Part shown: piece after piece, positions 54,547 to 64,000 of the stretch
Layout of the letters: the number at the start of each line of letters is the position of its first letter
How positions within the stretch are numbered: position 1 is the first letter of the stretch
Position numbers and translations under genes: made by a program
The notes under the pieces: model-generated
Told to the model about the DNA's origin: nothing
Databases searched by the model: none
The model's input: the letters and a program-made list of their open reading frames with translations, nothing else
Assembly (NCBI GenBank): GCA_020848745.1
Contig: JADLHM010000089.1
Coordinates: forward strand, 1-64,000
Direction: 5' to 3'
DNA: 64,000 bases
Source of the DNA: Deltaproteobacteria bacterium
GTDB lineage: Bacteria > Desulfobacterota > Binatia > UTPRO1

Positions 54547-55428
54547 TCAGTCGAGCAACGTCACGGAATCGCCGCGCCCCACGGTGCCGGGCGTCTCGAC
54601 GCTCGCGTAGACCCCGAGCAGCCCACCCGTCTCCTGCACGAGCGCCCGCATGACGCCCGGATCCTTCGGCAGGTCGCCGAAGCCGTGGGTCGTCATGACG
54701 CAGCGCGGGCACGCCGCGAGGAGCTGGAGGACGGCGTCGCCGACGCTGAGGCGCCGCCCGGCCCAGGCCGCCTCGGGGAAGCCGTCGCCGGCCGCGGCCT
54801 CGTCGGTCGCGATCAGGAGGTTCGGACGGAAGCGGCGGACGTCGAAGCGCGACGCCGGCCGACGGCTCGCCATCGTCCCGAGCGAGCCCGTCGTCACGAC
54901 CAGCAGGGGAAACGCGTCGAAGTACGTGCCGAGGGGCGACTCGTACTCGAAGAGCTCGGGCGGGAACACGGTCAGGTCGGGGAGGGGCTCGCCCTCGGCG
55001 CGGCCGAAGACCGCGCGCATCTCCTGCTCGAAATCGGCGTGCGTGGGCGCGCCGCGCCGGTAGTGGTCGAGCGCGTCGGCGGGCAGGAGCGGCCAGAGGC
55101 TCACGCGGTGGTCGAGCGCCCGCGAGAGCCGTTCGTTCACGTCGGCGTCGCCGGTGCGGCACGTGGTGCCGTCCGGGAACGTGATGACGGCGGGGCTCGA
55201 TCCCTCGGCGGGCGGCGGCTCGGGATAGGCCGCCGCGAGCCGCATGAGCCCCGGGATCTTCTTGGCGCCCCGGATGCCGCCGTTCACCTCGTCGCGCACC
55301 GCCCAGGCGCGATCGCCGGGAATTCCGCGCGCCCCGAGCGCCGTCGTCGCCAGCTGCTCGCCGCCCATGCTCTTCACCGGGTAGCGCCGGATGTCCTCGA
55401 TCCGCCCGACCGTCGTGCCGTTCGCCAT
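54547..55428 (-). CDS. MOSC domain protein
   Basis: MOSC (molybdenum cofactor sulfurase C-terminal) protein of 293 residues, related to YcbX/mARC, which reduce N-hydroxylated compounds with Mo cofactor. The N-terminal beta-barrel domain starts VGRIEDIRRYPVKSMGGEQL with GIPGDRAWAVRD. The MOSC domain (about 110-285) has RFDVRRFRPNLLIATDE, the conserved Cys in LLAACPRCVMTTHGFGDLPKD, and ETGGLLGVYASVETPGTVGRGD. The ATG at 55428 is preferred over one 48 codons upstream because the domain begins at residue 7. A reductase partner would be required. Confidence 0.9.
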   Translation of the reverse strand: MANGTTVGRIEDIRRYPVKSMGGEQLATTALGARGIPGDRAWAVRDEVNGGIRGAKKIPGLMRLAAAYPEPPPAEGSSPAVITFPDGTTCRTGDADVNERLSRALDHRVSLWPLLPADALDHYRRGAPTHADFEQEMRAVFGRAEGEPLPDLTVFPPELFEYESPLGTYFDAFPLLVVTTGSLGTMASRRPASRFDVRRFRPNLLIATDEAAAGDGFPEAAWAGRRLSVGDAVLQLLAACPRCVMTTHGFGDLPKDPGVMRALVQETGGLLGVYASVETPGTVGRGDSVTLLD

Positions 55429-55562
55429 GGAGCGGTGCCGTAGCAGGAACGCGCGGGTGAATCGACACGCGCTTCGACCGTTCCCCTCGGCGCCCCGAGC
55501 CGTGCGATCCCGTTGGCGGGGGCCGTGCGCCCGGCGGGGCCATGTGCTACCTCCCTCCCCCG

Positions 55563-57884
55563 ATGGCCGCACCGACCCGGCTCCGGGCCGACGCCGAGCC
55601 CGTGGACGGGACCGGACCCCTCGCGCGCTTCTTCGCCGCCGTCATCGCGCGGCGCTGGCTGGTGATCGCCTTCTACGCGGTGCTCCTGCCGCCGGCCGCC
55701 TTCTACGCCGCCAGGGTCCAGCAGGACAATTCGGTCGACCGGCTGATCATCGCGACCGACCCCGACGTCGTCGCGACCCGCGCCTTCGAGCAGGTCTTCG
55801 GCGAGGGCGAGTTCGCGCTCCTCCTCGCCGAGGCGCCCGATCCGCTGGCGCCGGCCGTGGTCGCGCGCGTCGACGAGATCGAGCGATCGCTCGCCGGCAT
55901 CGACCACGTCACGGTGAACTCCACCCTCTCGATCTACCGGCGCGCCAGGGCCGGCTTCGAGCCGACCCCCGAGGACCTGGCCGCGTTCCGCGCCTTCGTC
56001 TCCGGCACCGACCTCTTCAAGCAGCAGGGCCTCGTCGGCGATCGCTACCTCGCGATCGGCCTCATCTTCGACGTCGCCAACACCGAGGAGCGGCGGACGG
56101 CGCTCGACGCGATCGAGCGGGCGATCGGGAAATATCGCGCGAAGCCGGCCCCGCTCGAGAAGCTCACCGAGCTCGGCGCGCCCTGGGTCGATCAGTACCT
56201 CGACGAAACGCAACAAGAGGCCTGGAAGTACTTCGTGCTCTTCCTGGCGTTCGTCGTCGCGCTGAACCTCATCCTCTACCGCTCGGTGGCGACGCTCCTC
56301 GCGTTCCTGATCACGCTCGCGGTCTGCCTGGCGTTCTCGGTCGGCATCATCGGGATCCTCGACGGGACGCTCACGATCGTGTCGCCGATGGTGCCGATGA
56401 CGATCCTCGTGACGGCGACGGCGACGCTCGTGTACCTGCACTCGCGCTTCGTCGACCGGCCGCCCGATCGCGAGGTCGTGGCGCACCAGGTCTTCTCGTA
56501 CGTCAACAAGTTCGTGGCCTGCACCGCGTCGATCTTCGCGACCGCGGTCGGCTTCGCGGCGCTCGCGGTCTCCGACATCCGGCCGATCCGCGAGATGGGC
56601 ATCTGGGTCGCGCTCGGCCTCACCGCCGTCTGGGTCGTCACGCTCACCCTCTTTCCGGCCCTGCAGGCGATCCTCCGGACGCCGACGGGCCAGGAGCGTC
56701 GCACCTTCGGCCCGTGGATCCAACGCGTCGCGGACTGGCTGCCGCGCGCGACCTACCGCTGGCGCTGGCCGCTCGTCACGAGCTCGCTCGTCCTCTCGGC
56801 GCTCGGAGCGATCGCCCTGCTCGGGCTCCCCGGCGTCGTCGCGCCGATGAAGATCCTGACGAACCCGGCCGCGTACATGAACCCCGAGGCGCCGCTCTAC
56901 CTCGACATCCAGCGCCTGCAGCCGCAGATCCCCGGCTTGTCGGTCACGCAGGTGTGGCTGAAGGGCAGCCTCGGCAGCGTCTCGGAGCCCGCGGTGCTCA
57001 ACGGCATCCACGAGTTCCAGAAGGCGCTCGAGCGGAACCCCGACGTCGGCGCCGTCGTCGGGCCGACGACGATCCTCCGCATGATCCGCTACATCGGCGG
57101 CCAGGGCGACACCTGGCCGGCGGACCCCGGCCAGGTCGAGGAGGCGGCGGGCCAGCTCGAAGGGCTCGTCGGCCAGGAGCCGCTCCTGCAGCGCTTCGTC
57201 CAGCCGCACGAGCTCGCGGAGGCCCAGATCACCGTCGTCAGCCGCAAGCCAGAATACGAGGACCTGAAGCGGCTCGCCGACGGCATCCGCGCGGCGTGGG
57301 CCGGGACCGTCGCGAACGTCCCGGCCTTGAAAGCGTTCGAGCTCCAGATCGTCGGGCTCGCCCCGCTGCACGCGAAGATGGCGCAGGGCCTCGTACCGAC
57401 CCTCGTCGAGAGCTTCATCCTCACGGTCGTCATCATCTTCGCCGCGTTCTTCGTCGTGTTCCGCAGCGGCACGGCGCGGCTCATGGCGATGATCCCGTCG
57501 ATCTTCGCGATCCTCGTGATGTTCCTCGTGATGCGGCTCACGGGCATGCAGCTCAACATCGCGACGATCCTGATCGCGTCGACCGTGCTCGGCACGTCCG
57601 AGAACGACCAGATCCACTTCTTCTACCACTTCCTCGAGGGCCGGAAGGACGGCGACGTCGAGCACGCCCTCACCCACACGCTGCTCGTCGCGGGCCGCGC
57701 CATCCTCTTCGCGACCATGATCAACGCCGGCGGCTTCGTCGCCTTCGGGTTCGCCGAGCTGCCGCCGATCGCGCAGTTCGGCATGCTCGCGGCGCTGGCA
57801 TTCGTGCTGTCGATGATCGCCGACTTCACCGCGCTGCCGGCGGCGTTGTGGATCCTCTTCCGCGAGAAGCCGTCGGATCGCTGA
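55563..57884 (+). CDS. MMPL/RND-superfamily transporter
   Basis: Proton-driven exporter of the hydrophobe/RND group, 773 residues and 12 predicted membrane helices in two halves of six. TM1 is WLVIAFYAVLLPPAAFYAA (about 34-52), followed by an exported loop with NSVDRLI. Conserved TM4 motif region VSPMVPMTILVTATATLVYLH (first half) and ASTVLGTSENDQIHFFYHF (second half) carry the acidic/polar residues for proton relay. Substrate unknown; related proteins move lipids, hopanoids or siderophores. An in-frame ATG at 55542 is a second start candidate. Neither has a visible ribosome site. Confidence 0.93.
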   Translation: MAAPTRLRADAEPVDGTGPLARFFAAVIARRWLVIAFYAVLLPPAAFYAARVQQDNSVDRLIIATDPDVVATRAFEQVFGEGEFALLLAEAPDPLAPAVVARVDEIERSLAGIDHVTVNSTLSIYRRARAGFEPTPEDLAAFRAFVSGTDLFKQQGLVGDRYLAIGLIFDVANTEERRTALDAIERAIGKYRAKPAPLEKLTELGAPWVDQYLDETQQEAWKYFVLFLAFVVALNLILYRSVATLLAFLITLAVCLAFSVGIIGILDGTLTIVSPMVPMTILVTATATLVYLHSRFVDRPPDREVVAHQVFSYVNKFVACTASIFATAVGFAALAVSDIRPIREMGIWVALGLTAVWVVTLTLFPALQAILRTPTGQERRTFGPWIQRVADWLPRATYRWRWPLVTSSLVLSALGAIALLGLPGVVAPMKILTNPAAYMNPEAPLYLDIQRLQPQIPGLSVTQVWLKGSLGSVSEPAVLNGIHEFQKALERNPDVGAVVGPTTILRMIRYIGGQGDTWPADPGQVEEAAGQLEGLVGQEPLLQRFVQPHELAEAQITVVSRKPEYEDLKRLADGIRAAWAGTVANVPALKAFELQIVGLAPLHAKMAQGLVPTLVESFILTVVIIFAAFFVVFRSGTARLMAMIPSIFAILVMFLVMRLTGMQLNIATILIASTVLGTSENDQIHFFYHFLEGRKDGDVEHALTHTLLVAGRAILFATMINAGGFVAFGFAELPPIAQFGMLAALAFVLSMIADFTALPAALWILFREKPSDR

Positions 57885-57923
57885 CGCCGCGGCCTTCGGT
57901 CCGCCGGAAACAGCCGGATCCGA

Positions 57924-57995
57924 CTACGCCGGGAACTCGCCGAGCAGGGCGACGACGAAGCGGGCGTCGTCGAGCGCCGCCTGCGCCGGGTGGCA
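57924..57995 (-). pseudogene. Possible 3'-5' exonuclease C-terminal remnant
   Basis: Before a stop at 57926-57924 the minus strand reads CHPAQAALDDARFVVALLGEF. This resembles the last motif (H-x4-D, as in HxALDDAR) of DnaQ/RNase T-type exonucleases. No upstream part or start exists because the rhomboid gene begins immediately beyond. The match is short and may be chance. Confidence 0.2.
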
Positions 57996-58029
57996 CCCGC
58001 ATGACGGGACCGTTAGAACCGCAGCGCTC

Positions 58030-58779
58030 ATGTTCCCCTACCACGACGAGAACGAGACCCAGCGCACGCCGGTCGTCACGTTCGTCCTCATCGGCCTGAA
58101 CGTCGTGGCGTGGATGCTCTTGCAGGGCGCGGGGGCGGAGCTGCCGCTCGCGAAGTCGGTCTGCGAGCTCGGGCTCATCCCAGCGGAGCTTCTGCAGACG
58201 CGGCCGGTGGGGTCGCGCTTCCCGATGGGCAACGGCATCGCCTGCCTCACCGACCCGGGGCGGCAGGTCGGCAACATCCTCTCGTCGATGTTCCTGCACG
58301 GCTCGTGGATGCACCTGCTCGGCAACATGTGGTTCCTCTGGCTCTTCGGGAACAACATCGAGGACTCGATGAACCGCGGGGCGTTCCTCGCGTTCTACTT
58401 GACGTGCGGGCTCACGGCGGCGCTCGCGCAGGCCGTCACGAACCCGACGTCGGTGGTGCCGATGGTGGGGGCGTCGGGCGCCATCAGCGGCGTCATGGGC
58501 GCCTACCTCGTGCTCTTCCCGCGGGTTCGCGTGTTCTGCATCGTCCCGCTCGGAATCATCCTCACCCGCATGGCGCTGCCCGCCTGGGTGATGCTGCTCT
58601 ACTGGGCCTTCCTCCAGCTCGCGAGCGGCCTCATGACCGGCGCGCACGATGGCGGCGGCGTCGCGTTCTGGGCCCACATCGGCGGCTTCGTCGCCGGCGT
58701 CGTCCTGGTGAAGCCGCTCGTCCGTCAGGACCTCCTGATCGAGCACCGCCGCCACCGGTGGCTGCCGGAGCGCTCCTGA
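58030..58779 (+). CDS. Rhomboid-family intramembrane serine protease
   Basis: Cleaves transmembrane substrates within the inner membrane. The 249 residues contain six or seven helices. The catalytic Ser is in MVGASGAISGVMGAYLVLFP, the paired His in FWAHIGGFVAGVVLV, and the conserved FLHGSWMHLLGNMWFLWLFGNNIED precedes (the oxyanion-hole His/Asn region and WR-like loop). A short cytoplasmic N-terminus (MFPYHDENETQRTPVVT) is characteristic of this bacterial subgroup. It follows the MMPL gene by 145 bases. Substrate unknown. Confidence 0.95.
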   Translation: MFPYHDENETQRTPVVTFVLIGLNVVAWMLLQGAGAELPLAKSVCELGLIPAELLQTRPVGSRFPMGNGIACLTDPGRQVGNILSSMFLHGSWMHLLGNMWFLWLFGNNIEDSMNRGAFLAFYLTCGLTAALAQAVTNPTSVVPMVGASGAISGVMGAYLVLFPRVRVFCIVPLGIILTRMALPAWVMLLYWAFLQLASGLMTGAHDGGGVAFWAHIGGFVAGVVLVKPLVRQDLLIEHRRHRWLPERS

Positions 58780-58792
58780 CGCGGGCGATCGC

Positions 58793-59449
58793 TCAGTTCG
58801 GAGCGTCGCAGCCGAGGCTCTTCCCGCCCGCGGTGAGCTGGGCGAAGAGCTGATTGAGCAGATTCTGCTCGTCGCGCCGCATGCGCGTCCGCATCGGCAG
58901 GCACAGGCAGACGTGCGGGCGCGCCGACGCGTTGTCGCCGAGCGAGACGTAGGCCTCGGCGAGGCGGAGATGGTTCTCCGGCAGGTCCGGATGGTTCCGC
59001 GTCAGGGTCTCGAGCATCTCGAGGCCGGTCTCGGAGTCGCCGTGCTTGATGAGCGCGGCGGGCGCGAGCACGTAGAGCGTGCCGAGCATGCGGGTCGCCG
59101 CTTCCCCGCGGAACCCGGGATCGAGTTCGCGGCTCCGGCGCGCGTAGAACTCGACGTCGCGCACCAGGTTGGCGGCGAGGAGGCCCTTCTGTTGCACGAG
59201 CCGGCCGGTCACGGCGGCGCGCCCGAACGCCGCCCCCGCCGTTTCGCTGCACGACGCCTGGCGGACCTTGTCGTACGCGGCCTCGCGCGCCTCGGGCGTA
59301 TCCGTACCCTTCTCGACGAGCGCCTCGAGCTCGTCGGAAACCGCGAGGCAGTCGACGGGCGCGCGGAGCGGCAGCGGCACCTTGATGCCCTTGAGCGGCC
59401 CGCAGGCGGCGAGCGACGCGAGCACGACGGCGGCCACGGCGCGGCGCAT
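58793..59449 (-). CDS. TatT-like lipoprotein (TRAP-associated TPR type)
   Basis: Predicted lipoprotein of 218 residues with lipobox LASLAAC (Cys16). The rest is helical with TPR-like repeats (FYARRSRELDPGFRGEAATRMLGTLY; HGDSETGLEMLETLTRNHPDLPENHLRLAEAYVSLGD), the pattern of the TatT component of TRAP-type transporters. Two Cys lie in HVCLCLPMRTRM. It overlaps the PhnD-like gene by one base (TGATG). No TRAP membrane subunit is in the window, so the assignment of transport function is uncertain. Confidence 0.75.
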   Translation of the reverse strand: MRRAVAAVVLASLAACGPLKGIKVPLPLRAPVDCLAVSDELEALVEKGTDTPEAREAAYDKVRQASCSETAGAAFGRAAVTGRLVQQKGLLAANLVRDVEFYARRSRELDPGFRGEAATRMLGTLYVLAPAALIKHGDSETGLEMLETLTRNHPDLPENHLRLAEAYVSLGDNASARPHVCLCLPMRTRMRRDEQNLLNQLFAQLTAGGKSLGCDAPN

Positions 59450-60278
59450 CAGTTGCCGTACGCCTTCTCGACGGCCGCGTACCTGCCGGCGTCGGCGCCC
59501 GCGAGCGCGATGATGCCGACCTCGGCGCACGCGGTCTTTCCTTCGCCGTCGCACACCCGGCTGAGGCCGTCCTTGAACTTCTTGCGCTCCGCGGCCGGCG
59601 TGGTGCCGAACGCGACCACCGTCATCGACGGGAACTTCGCGCTCTCCCATACCGACCGGATGCCTTCGGCGCCGTCGATGTGGGGGAGCTCGGCCATCTG
59701 CGCGTCGTCGACGAGCGCGCACTCGGCCTCGCCGGTCAGCACCTTCTTGATCGCCTGCAGGGGACGCTGGGTCTCGACGAGCTGGAAGTCGCCGAGCACG
59801 AACGCTCGTCCGGAGACGACGCGCTCGAGGAAGCGGGGGTCGTCGGCATGGTCGGTCGCCATCGTCTTGCCGAAGCAGCCCTTGGCGTCGGGCGCGTTCT
59901 TGCTGATGAGGAAGTACTGCTGGCCGCCGGCGCGCGACACGAGCACCGTCCCGAGCACCTCGAGCTGGTACTTCTTCTGCAACGCGAGAAAGGCGGCGAG
60001 CGAGAGGATGCCGAAATGCGGCTTCTCGTCGCGGATGTACGCCTCGGCGGCGGCGCGCGTCGTGTGGTACTGCCCGTGCGCGTCGTTGCCCCAGCCGTAC
60101 TGCTTCGCGGCGAGCGCGATGAAGCGGTCGAGGTAGCTTTGCGCGAGCGACGCGCCGCCGACCCCGTGCTCCTTCAGCACGAGCACGTTCACGCGCGAGG
60201 GCGGCGACGCCGCGAGCGCACCCGTCGCGACCACGGCGGCCGCGAGGGCCGCCGCGATTCCCTGGACCGCGTCCGGCC

Positions 60279-60282
<4 letters not shown>
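59449..60282 (-). CDS. PhnD/SsuA-like periplasmic substrate-binding protein
   Basis: Exported binding protein of the type II periplasmic fold, 277 residues. A signal peptide covers about 1-25 (GIAAALAAAVVATGALA-A). RVNVLVLKEHGVGGASLAQSYLDRFIALAAKQYGW, FGILSLAAFLALQKKYQLEVLGTVL, QYFLISKN and ECALVDDAQM fit the PhnD-like group (PF12974 type). The ligand is unknown. Four-base overlap with the upstream helicase and one-base overlap with the TatT-like gene make a three-gene unit. No ATP-binding or permease genes are present, so it may act in sensing rather than import. Confidence 0.8.
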
Positions 60283-61664
<1,382 letters not shown>

Positions 61665-61893
61665 GAGAACCCGACCGGTGCTTATCCGATGAAAGTCGTT
61701 CCTGAGCAAACGGTCAGGCGCGCGCGCTGTCCGATCCCGTCAAGCCTCGAATTCAACGGGGCTTCGGAGATTGCGCGCCAAAATACGATCCGGCACGTCA
61801 CCAGCATGCGGAAATTGCTGGCGGGACAACCTGCCCCCTGTGCTAACGCGGTGCACGGCCGCCCCCCACAGCCCGCGGCCAGGAGGAAGCAAG

Positions 61894-62844
61894 ATGCAAG
61901 ATCGCGCCGGCATGCTCGTGCACCCCTTCATGTTCCCCCTCAACCGCGACCGCGACCCGGAAGATTGGAAGATCCACTGGTTCCGTGACGGGACGGCGAT
62001 GGGCCACGTCCTCTGGGCGCTGAGCACCACGGGTCTCGCCCGGTCCTTCGACGTCGTGAACGCCGCCGACAGTCCCTGGCCCGCGAGCATCTCCGGCGAG
62101 AGCGCCCGGCTCGTCCTGTTCGTGACCGCGACCCGGCTGCCGCTCAGCGACGACGATCAGCGCAAGGCCATCGCGCGCAGCGGCTGCGTGATCGAGAACG
62201 CGATCCTGAACCGCCTCCTCAACTACTTCACCTACCTCGAGCGCGGCCGCGCCGTGCTGACGCGCGAGATGTCGGGCGTGCTGGAGCGCCGCAACCGCGC
62301 CGACATCGAGTTTCCGCAATACCATCGCCCCTGCAAGTACTTCCGCGACCTCTACGCCGAGACCCACGCTGAGCGCCGCCCCGTCGAGAACAAGAAGCCG
62401 TGGCGCACCTACGGCTACGTGGTGCGGGACCAGCTCTGGATCGACGGTCCGCACTTCCTCTCCTTCTTCGCCATGGACGGTGAGACGAACATCGGCTTCG
62501 CCCACCTCCTCCGCACGCGCCACGCGAGTCTGCTCGAGGGTCCGGGCCTCTCGATCGTCGAGCTGAGCGGCATGATCCCGCCCAAGGTCGGGTCGCTCGA
62601 GTTCATCGACGAGTGGAAATCGGATGTCATCCTCGACCGCGCTCCGACCCGCGTTCGGCCGCCGCGGACGCGCGAGCAGGCCTGTCGCGAGGCGCCGCTT
62701 TGCGGTCCCGATTTCATGGATGCGTACCTCGGGAAGTTCGGCCTCGGCGCCTCCGCCGCCGTGCCGCCGGCCGCCGACCCGGGAGCACGCGACGACCGGA
62801 GCGCCCGCACGACGCACCCCCTGCCGCGGCATCGCGTCGCCTAA
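61894..62844 (+). CDS. Hypothetical protein, 316 residues
   Basis: I do not recognise a family. The ATG at 61894 has a strong AGGAGG eight bases upstream. The protein has no signal peptide, and seems mixed alpha/beta: DWKIHWFRDGTAMGHVLWALSTTGLARSF, RLVLFVTATRLPLSDDD, FLSFFAMDGETNIGFAHLLRTRH and LEFIDEWKSDVILDRAPTRV are its clearer segments. It ends in an Arg/Pro-rich tail. It stands 70 bases before the FHA-like/RING-like gene on the same strand and may share its transcript, which would make it a candidate accessory of that system, but this is only positional. Confidence 0.75.
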   Translation: MQDRAGMLVHPFMFPLNRDRDPEDWKIHWFRDGTAMGHVLWALSTTGLARSFDVVNAADSPWPASISGESARLVLFVTATRLPLSDDDQRKAIARSGCVIENAILNRLLNYFTYLERGRAVLTREMSGVLERRNRADIEFPQYHRPCKYFRDLYAETHAERRPVENKKPWRTYGYVVRDQLWIDGPHFLSFFAMDGETNIGFAHLLRTRHASLLEGPGLSIVELSGMIPPKVGSLEFIDEWKSDVILDRAPTRVRPPRTREQACREAPLCGPDFMDAYLGKFGLGASAAVPPAADPGARDDRSARTTHPLPRHRVA

Positions 62845-62914
62845 AGGAGGTTCGCCGGGAATTTCCTTTCGCCGGGACCGCCCGGGCGGTCCGGAACGTG
62901 CGCATGTACCGCGC

Positions 62915-63415
62915 ATGCCGCACCTCTGGACCGCCCCCGCTCCCGACACCGCAGCCGCCCGCGACGACCACGCGCCGCGCTGGTCCCGCCGGCTGATCGA
63001 CGCGACGTGCACCGTCGGCGACGCGACGCTCGCGCGCGCGGACCTCACCGGCGGCGCGCGTTGGCTCGTGCTCGGGCCCGCGACGGTGCGCGTGAACGGC
63101 GCGCCGCTCGCGACCGGCATCGCGGTCCTCCGCGACCGTGACGAGCTCCTGATCGACGGCGCGCGCCTCTACTTCTCGACCGAGGCGCGCCCGGTCGTCA
63201 CGCCGCTGCCGCCGAGCGAGCGTCCGCTCCGCTGCCCGCGCTGCACGGTCGTGATCGCGAGCGGCGCGGCCGCCGTGGCATGCCCCGCGTGCGGCATCTG
63301 GCACCACGAGAGCGCGGAGCGGCAGTGCTGGACGTACGCGGCCGTCTGCGCCTCGTGCGACCAGGCGACCGCCTTCGACGCGCCCTTCCGCTTCGACCCG
63401 ATGGTGCTCGGATGA
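62915..63415 (+). CDS. FHA-like plus prokaryotic RING-like zinc protein
   Basis: The 166 residues form two parts. Residues about 25-90 have the strand pattern of a forkhead-associated domain end (ATVRVNGAPLATGIAVLRDRDELLIDGARLYF). Residues 107-148 hold exactly eight possible zinc ligands: Cys107, Cys110, Cys123, Cys126, His130/131, Cys138, Cys145 and Cys148 in CPRC, CPACGIWHH, QCW and CASC. The order C2-C2-H-C-C2 and the string VACPACGIWHH resemble Prok-RING_1-type fingers (DxVxCPxCGxxxHRxCW), known from bacterial ubiquitin-like loci. The stop overlaps the start of an E1/ThiF-like gene (ATGA). It may act as an E3-like or adaptor protein. Confidence 0.75.
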   Translation: MPHLWTAPAPDTAAARDDHAPRWSRRLIDATCTVGDATLARADLTGGARWLVLGPATVRVNGAPLATGIAVLRDRDELLIDGARLYFSTEARPVVTPLPPSERPLRCPRCTVVIASGAAAVACPACGIWHHESAERQCWTYAAVCASCDQATAFDAPFRFDPMVLG

Positions 63416-64000
63416 CGGCCACCCGCGGAGCCACGGTCGTGGTCGTCGGCGCCGGCGGCAGCATCGGCAGTCAGCTCGTCCCCCACCTCGCGCGCACGCC
63501 GGGCATCGGACGGGTCGTGCTCGTCGACGGCGACCGTTACGACGAACGCAACCTCTGGGGTCAGAACATCCGCCGTCGCGACCTCGGACATCTGAAGGTC
63601 GCCGTGCAGCGGCGAGTGCTGCGCGAGATCGACGGCACGCTCGCGGTCGACGCGATCGCGGACGTCGTCGAGAACGTGCCGCTCGGGCGCATGCGGGGCG
63701 ACGTGGTGCTCGGCGCCGTCGACTCCAAGGGCGCCCGGCGCTCGCTCAACACGATCGCGACGCGCCTCGGCATGCCCTGGATCGACGCCGGCGTGAACGG
63801 CGATCAGCGCCTCGCACGCGTGAGCATCTACCGCACCGACGCCGCGGCGCCCTGTCACGAATGCGCGTGGGACGACGGCGACTACGCGCTCGCCGACACG
63901 GAGCGGCCCTGCCTCGCGGGCGCGTCGTGGACGCCGACCCGGGCGCCGAGCGCCCTCGGGGCGCTCGCGGCGTCGCTGCAGGCGCTCGAGTGCCGGCGGC
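63412..64000 (+). CDS. ThiF/E1-like adenylating enzyme (cut by window edge)
   Basis: Adenylates the C-terminal glycine of a ubiquitin-like or sulfur-carrier protein. At least 196 residues are present, and the frame runs off the right edge. Rossmann glycine loop VVVVGAGGSIGSQL (about 9-22), Asp39 in LVDGDRYDERNL with Asn47, Arg54-55 (QNIRRRD), Lys62 (GHLKVAV) and Asp104 (LGAVDSKGARR) match the ATP and Mg sites of the E1 superfamily. PCHEC (Cys148, Cys151) is a half zinc site; another pair should follow. The catalytic Cys cannot be assigned yet. It is coupled to the RING-like gene rather than to thiamine or molybdopterin genes. Confidence 0.88.
   Translation, partial: MTATRGATVVVVGAGGSIGSQLVPHLARTPGIGRVVLVDGDRYDERNLWGQNIRRRDLGHLKVAVQRRVLREIDGTLAVDAIADVVENVPLGRMRGDVVLGAVDSKGARRSLNTIATRLGMPWIDAGVNGDQRLARVSIYRTDAAAPCHECAWDDGDYALADTERPCLAGASWTPTRAPSALGALAASLQALECRR

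Noticed and set aside
55374-57677. A 767-codon minus-strand frame opposite the MMPL permease
   Set aside because: Highly charged, repetitive translation without family features; the plus strand has a standard 12-helix transporter.

Overview
The window reads as chromosomal DNA of a strongly G+C-rich Gram-negative bacterium. Lipoproteins, Tat-exported oxidoreductases, an RND/MMPL permease and a complete Bat (aerotolerance) operon point to a diderm cell. The gene mix (type II DMSO-reductase-like enzyme, DUF1800/DUF1501 pair, several sulfatases, PA0069-type radical SAM protein) resembles deltaproteobacterial or Binatota-type genomes. That placement is inference from gene content, not a phylogenetic result. 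Genes are dense, with many 1-4 base stop/start overlaps. No rRNA, tRNA or CRISPR was recognised.

Layout. 1-9.4 kb: prolyl-tRNA synthetase (cut by the left edge), a rhodanese, primary sigma factor RpoD with a visible promoter, a radical SAM protein, DUF2855 and epoxide-hydrolase genes, an M48 lipoprotein protease, a ferredoxin/flavin reductase, a Phd-VapC toxin-antitoxin pair and uracil-DNA glycosylase. 9.4-15.7 kb: an alpha-beta-gamma-delta operon for a periplasmic molybdenum hydroxylase/dehydrogenase of the ethylbenzene-dehydrogenase family, followed by a ferredoxin and controlled from a divergent TetR gene whose intergenic region has two matching palindromes. 15.6-22 kb: a thiamine-diphosphate 2-oxoacid decarboxylase coupled to an HtrA-like protein that has lost all three catalytic residues, then pabB-pabC-like genes and an arylsulfatase. 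22-26.7 kb looks like acquired DNA: a GMC oxidoreductase and its small partner with different codon use, a vapBC pair and a broken IS91-type transposase.

26.8-38 kb: a sulfatase-fold enzyme with Thr at the nucleophile site, asparaginyl-tRNA synthetase, an amino-acid/amine oxidase, a UbiC-like protein, a KBL/BioF-type synthase, a secreted protein of unknown role, a stand-alone LigD-type phosphoesterase and an RhlE-type helicase. Two genes here (an SDR and a lipase maturation factor) survive only as N-terminus joined in frame to C-terminus. 38-49 kb: moxR, then an inserted arsR-M20 peptidase pair, then DUF58-DUF4381-batA-batB-batC-batDE. Near-identical promoter motifs precede moxR and the DUF58 gene.

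49-64 kb: an acyl-CoA-dehydrogenase-associated kinase-like protein, a secreted GCH-motif protein with DUF1800 and DUF1501 partners, a MOSC protein, an MMPL permease, a rhomboid protease, an orphan TatT-like lipoprotein with a PhnD-like binding protein, a second DEAD-box helicase and, at the right edge, a protein with an FHA-like region and an eight-ligand RING-like cluster coupled by ATGA to a ThiF/E1-like activating enzyme. This last pair is the best candidate for an undescribed system, a bacterial ubiquitin-like conjugation pathway that continues beyond the window.
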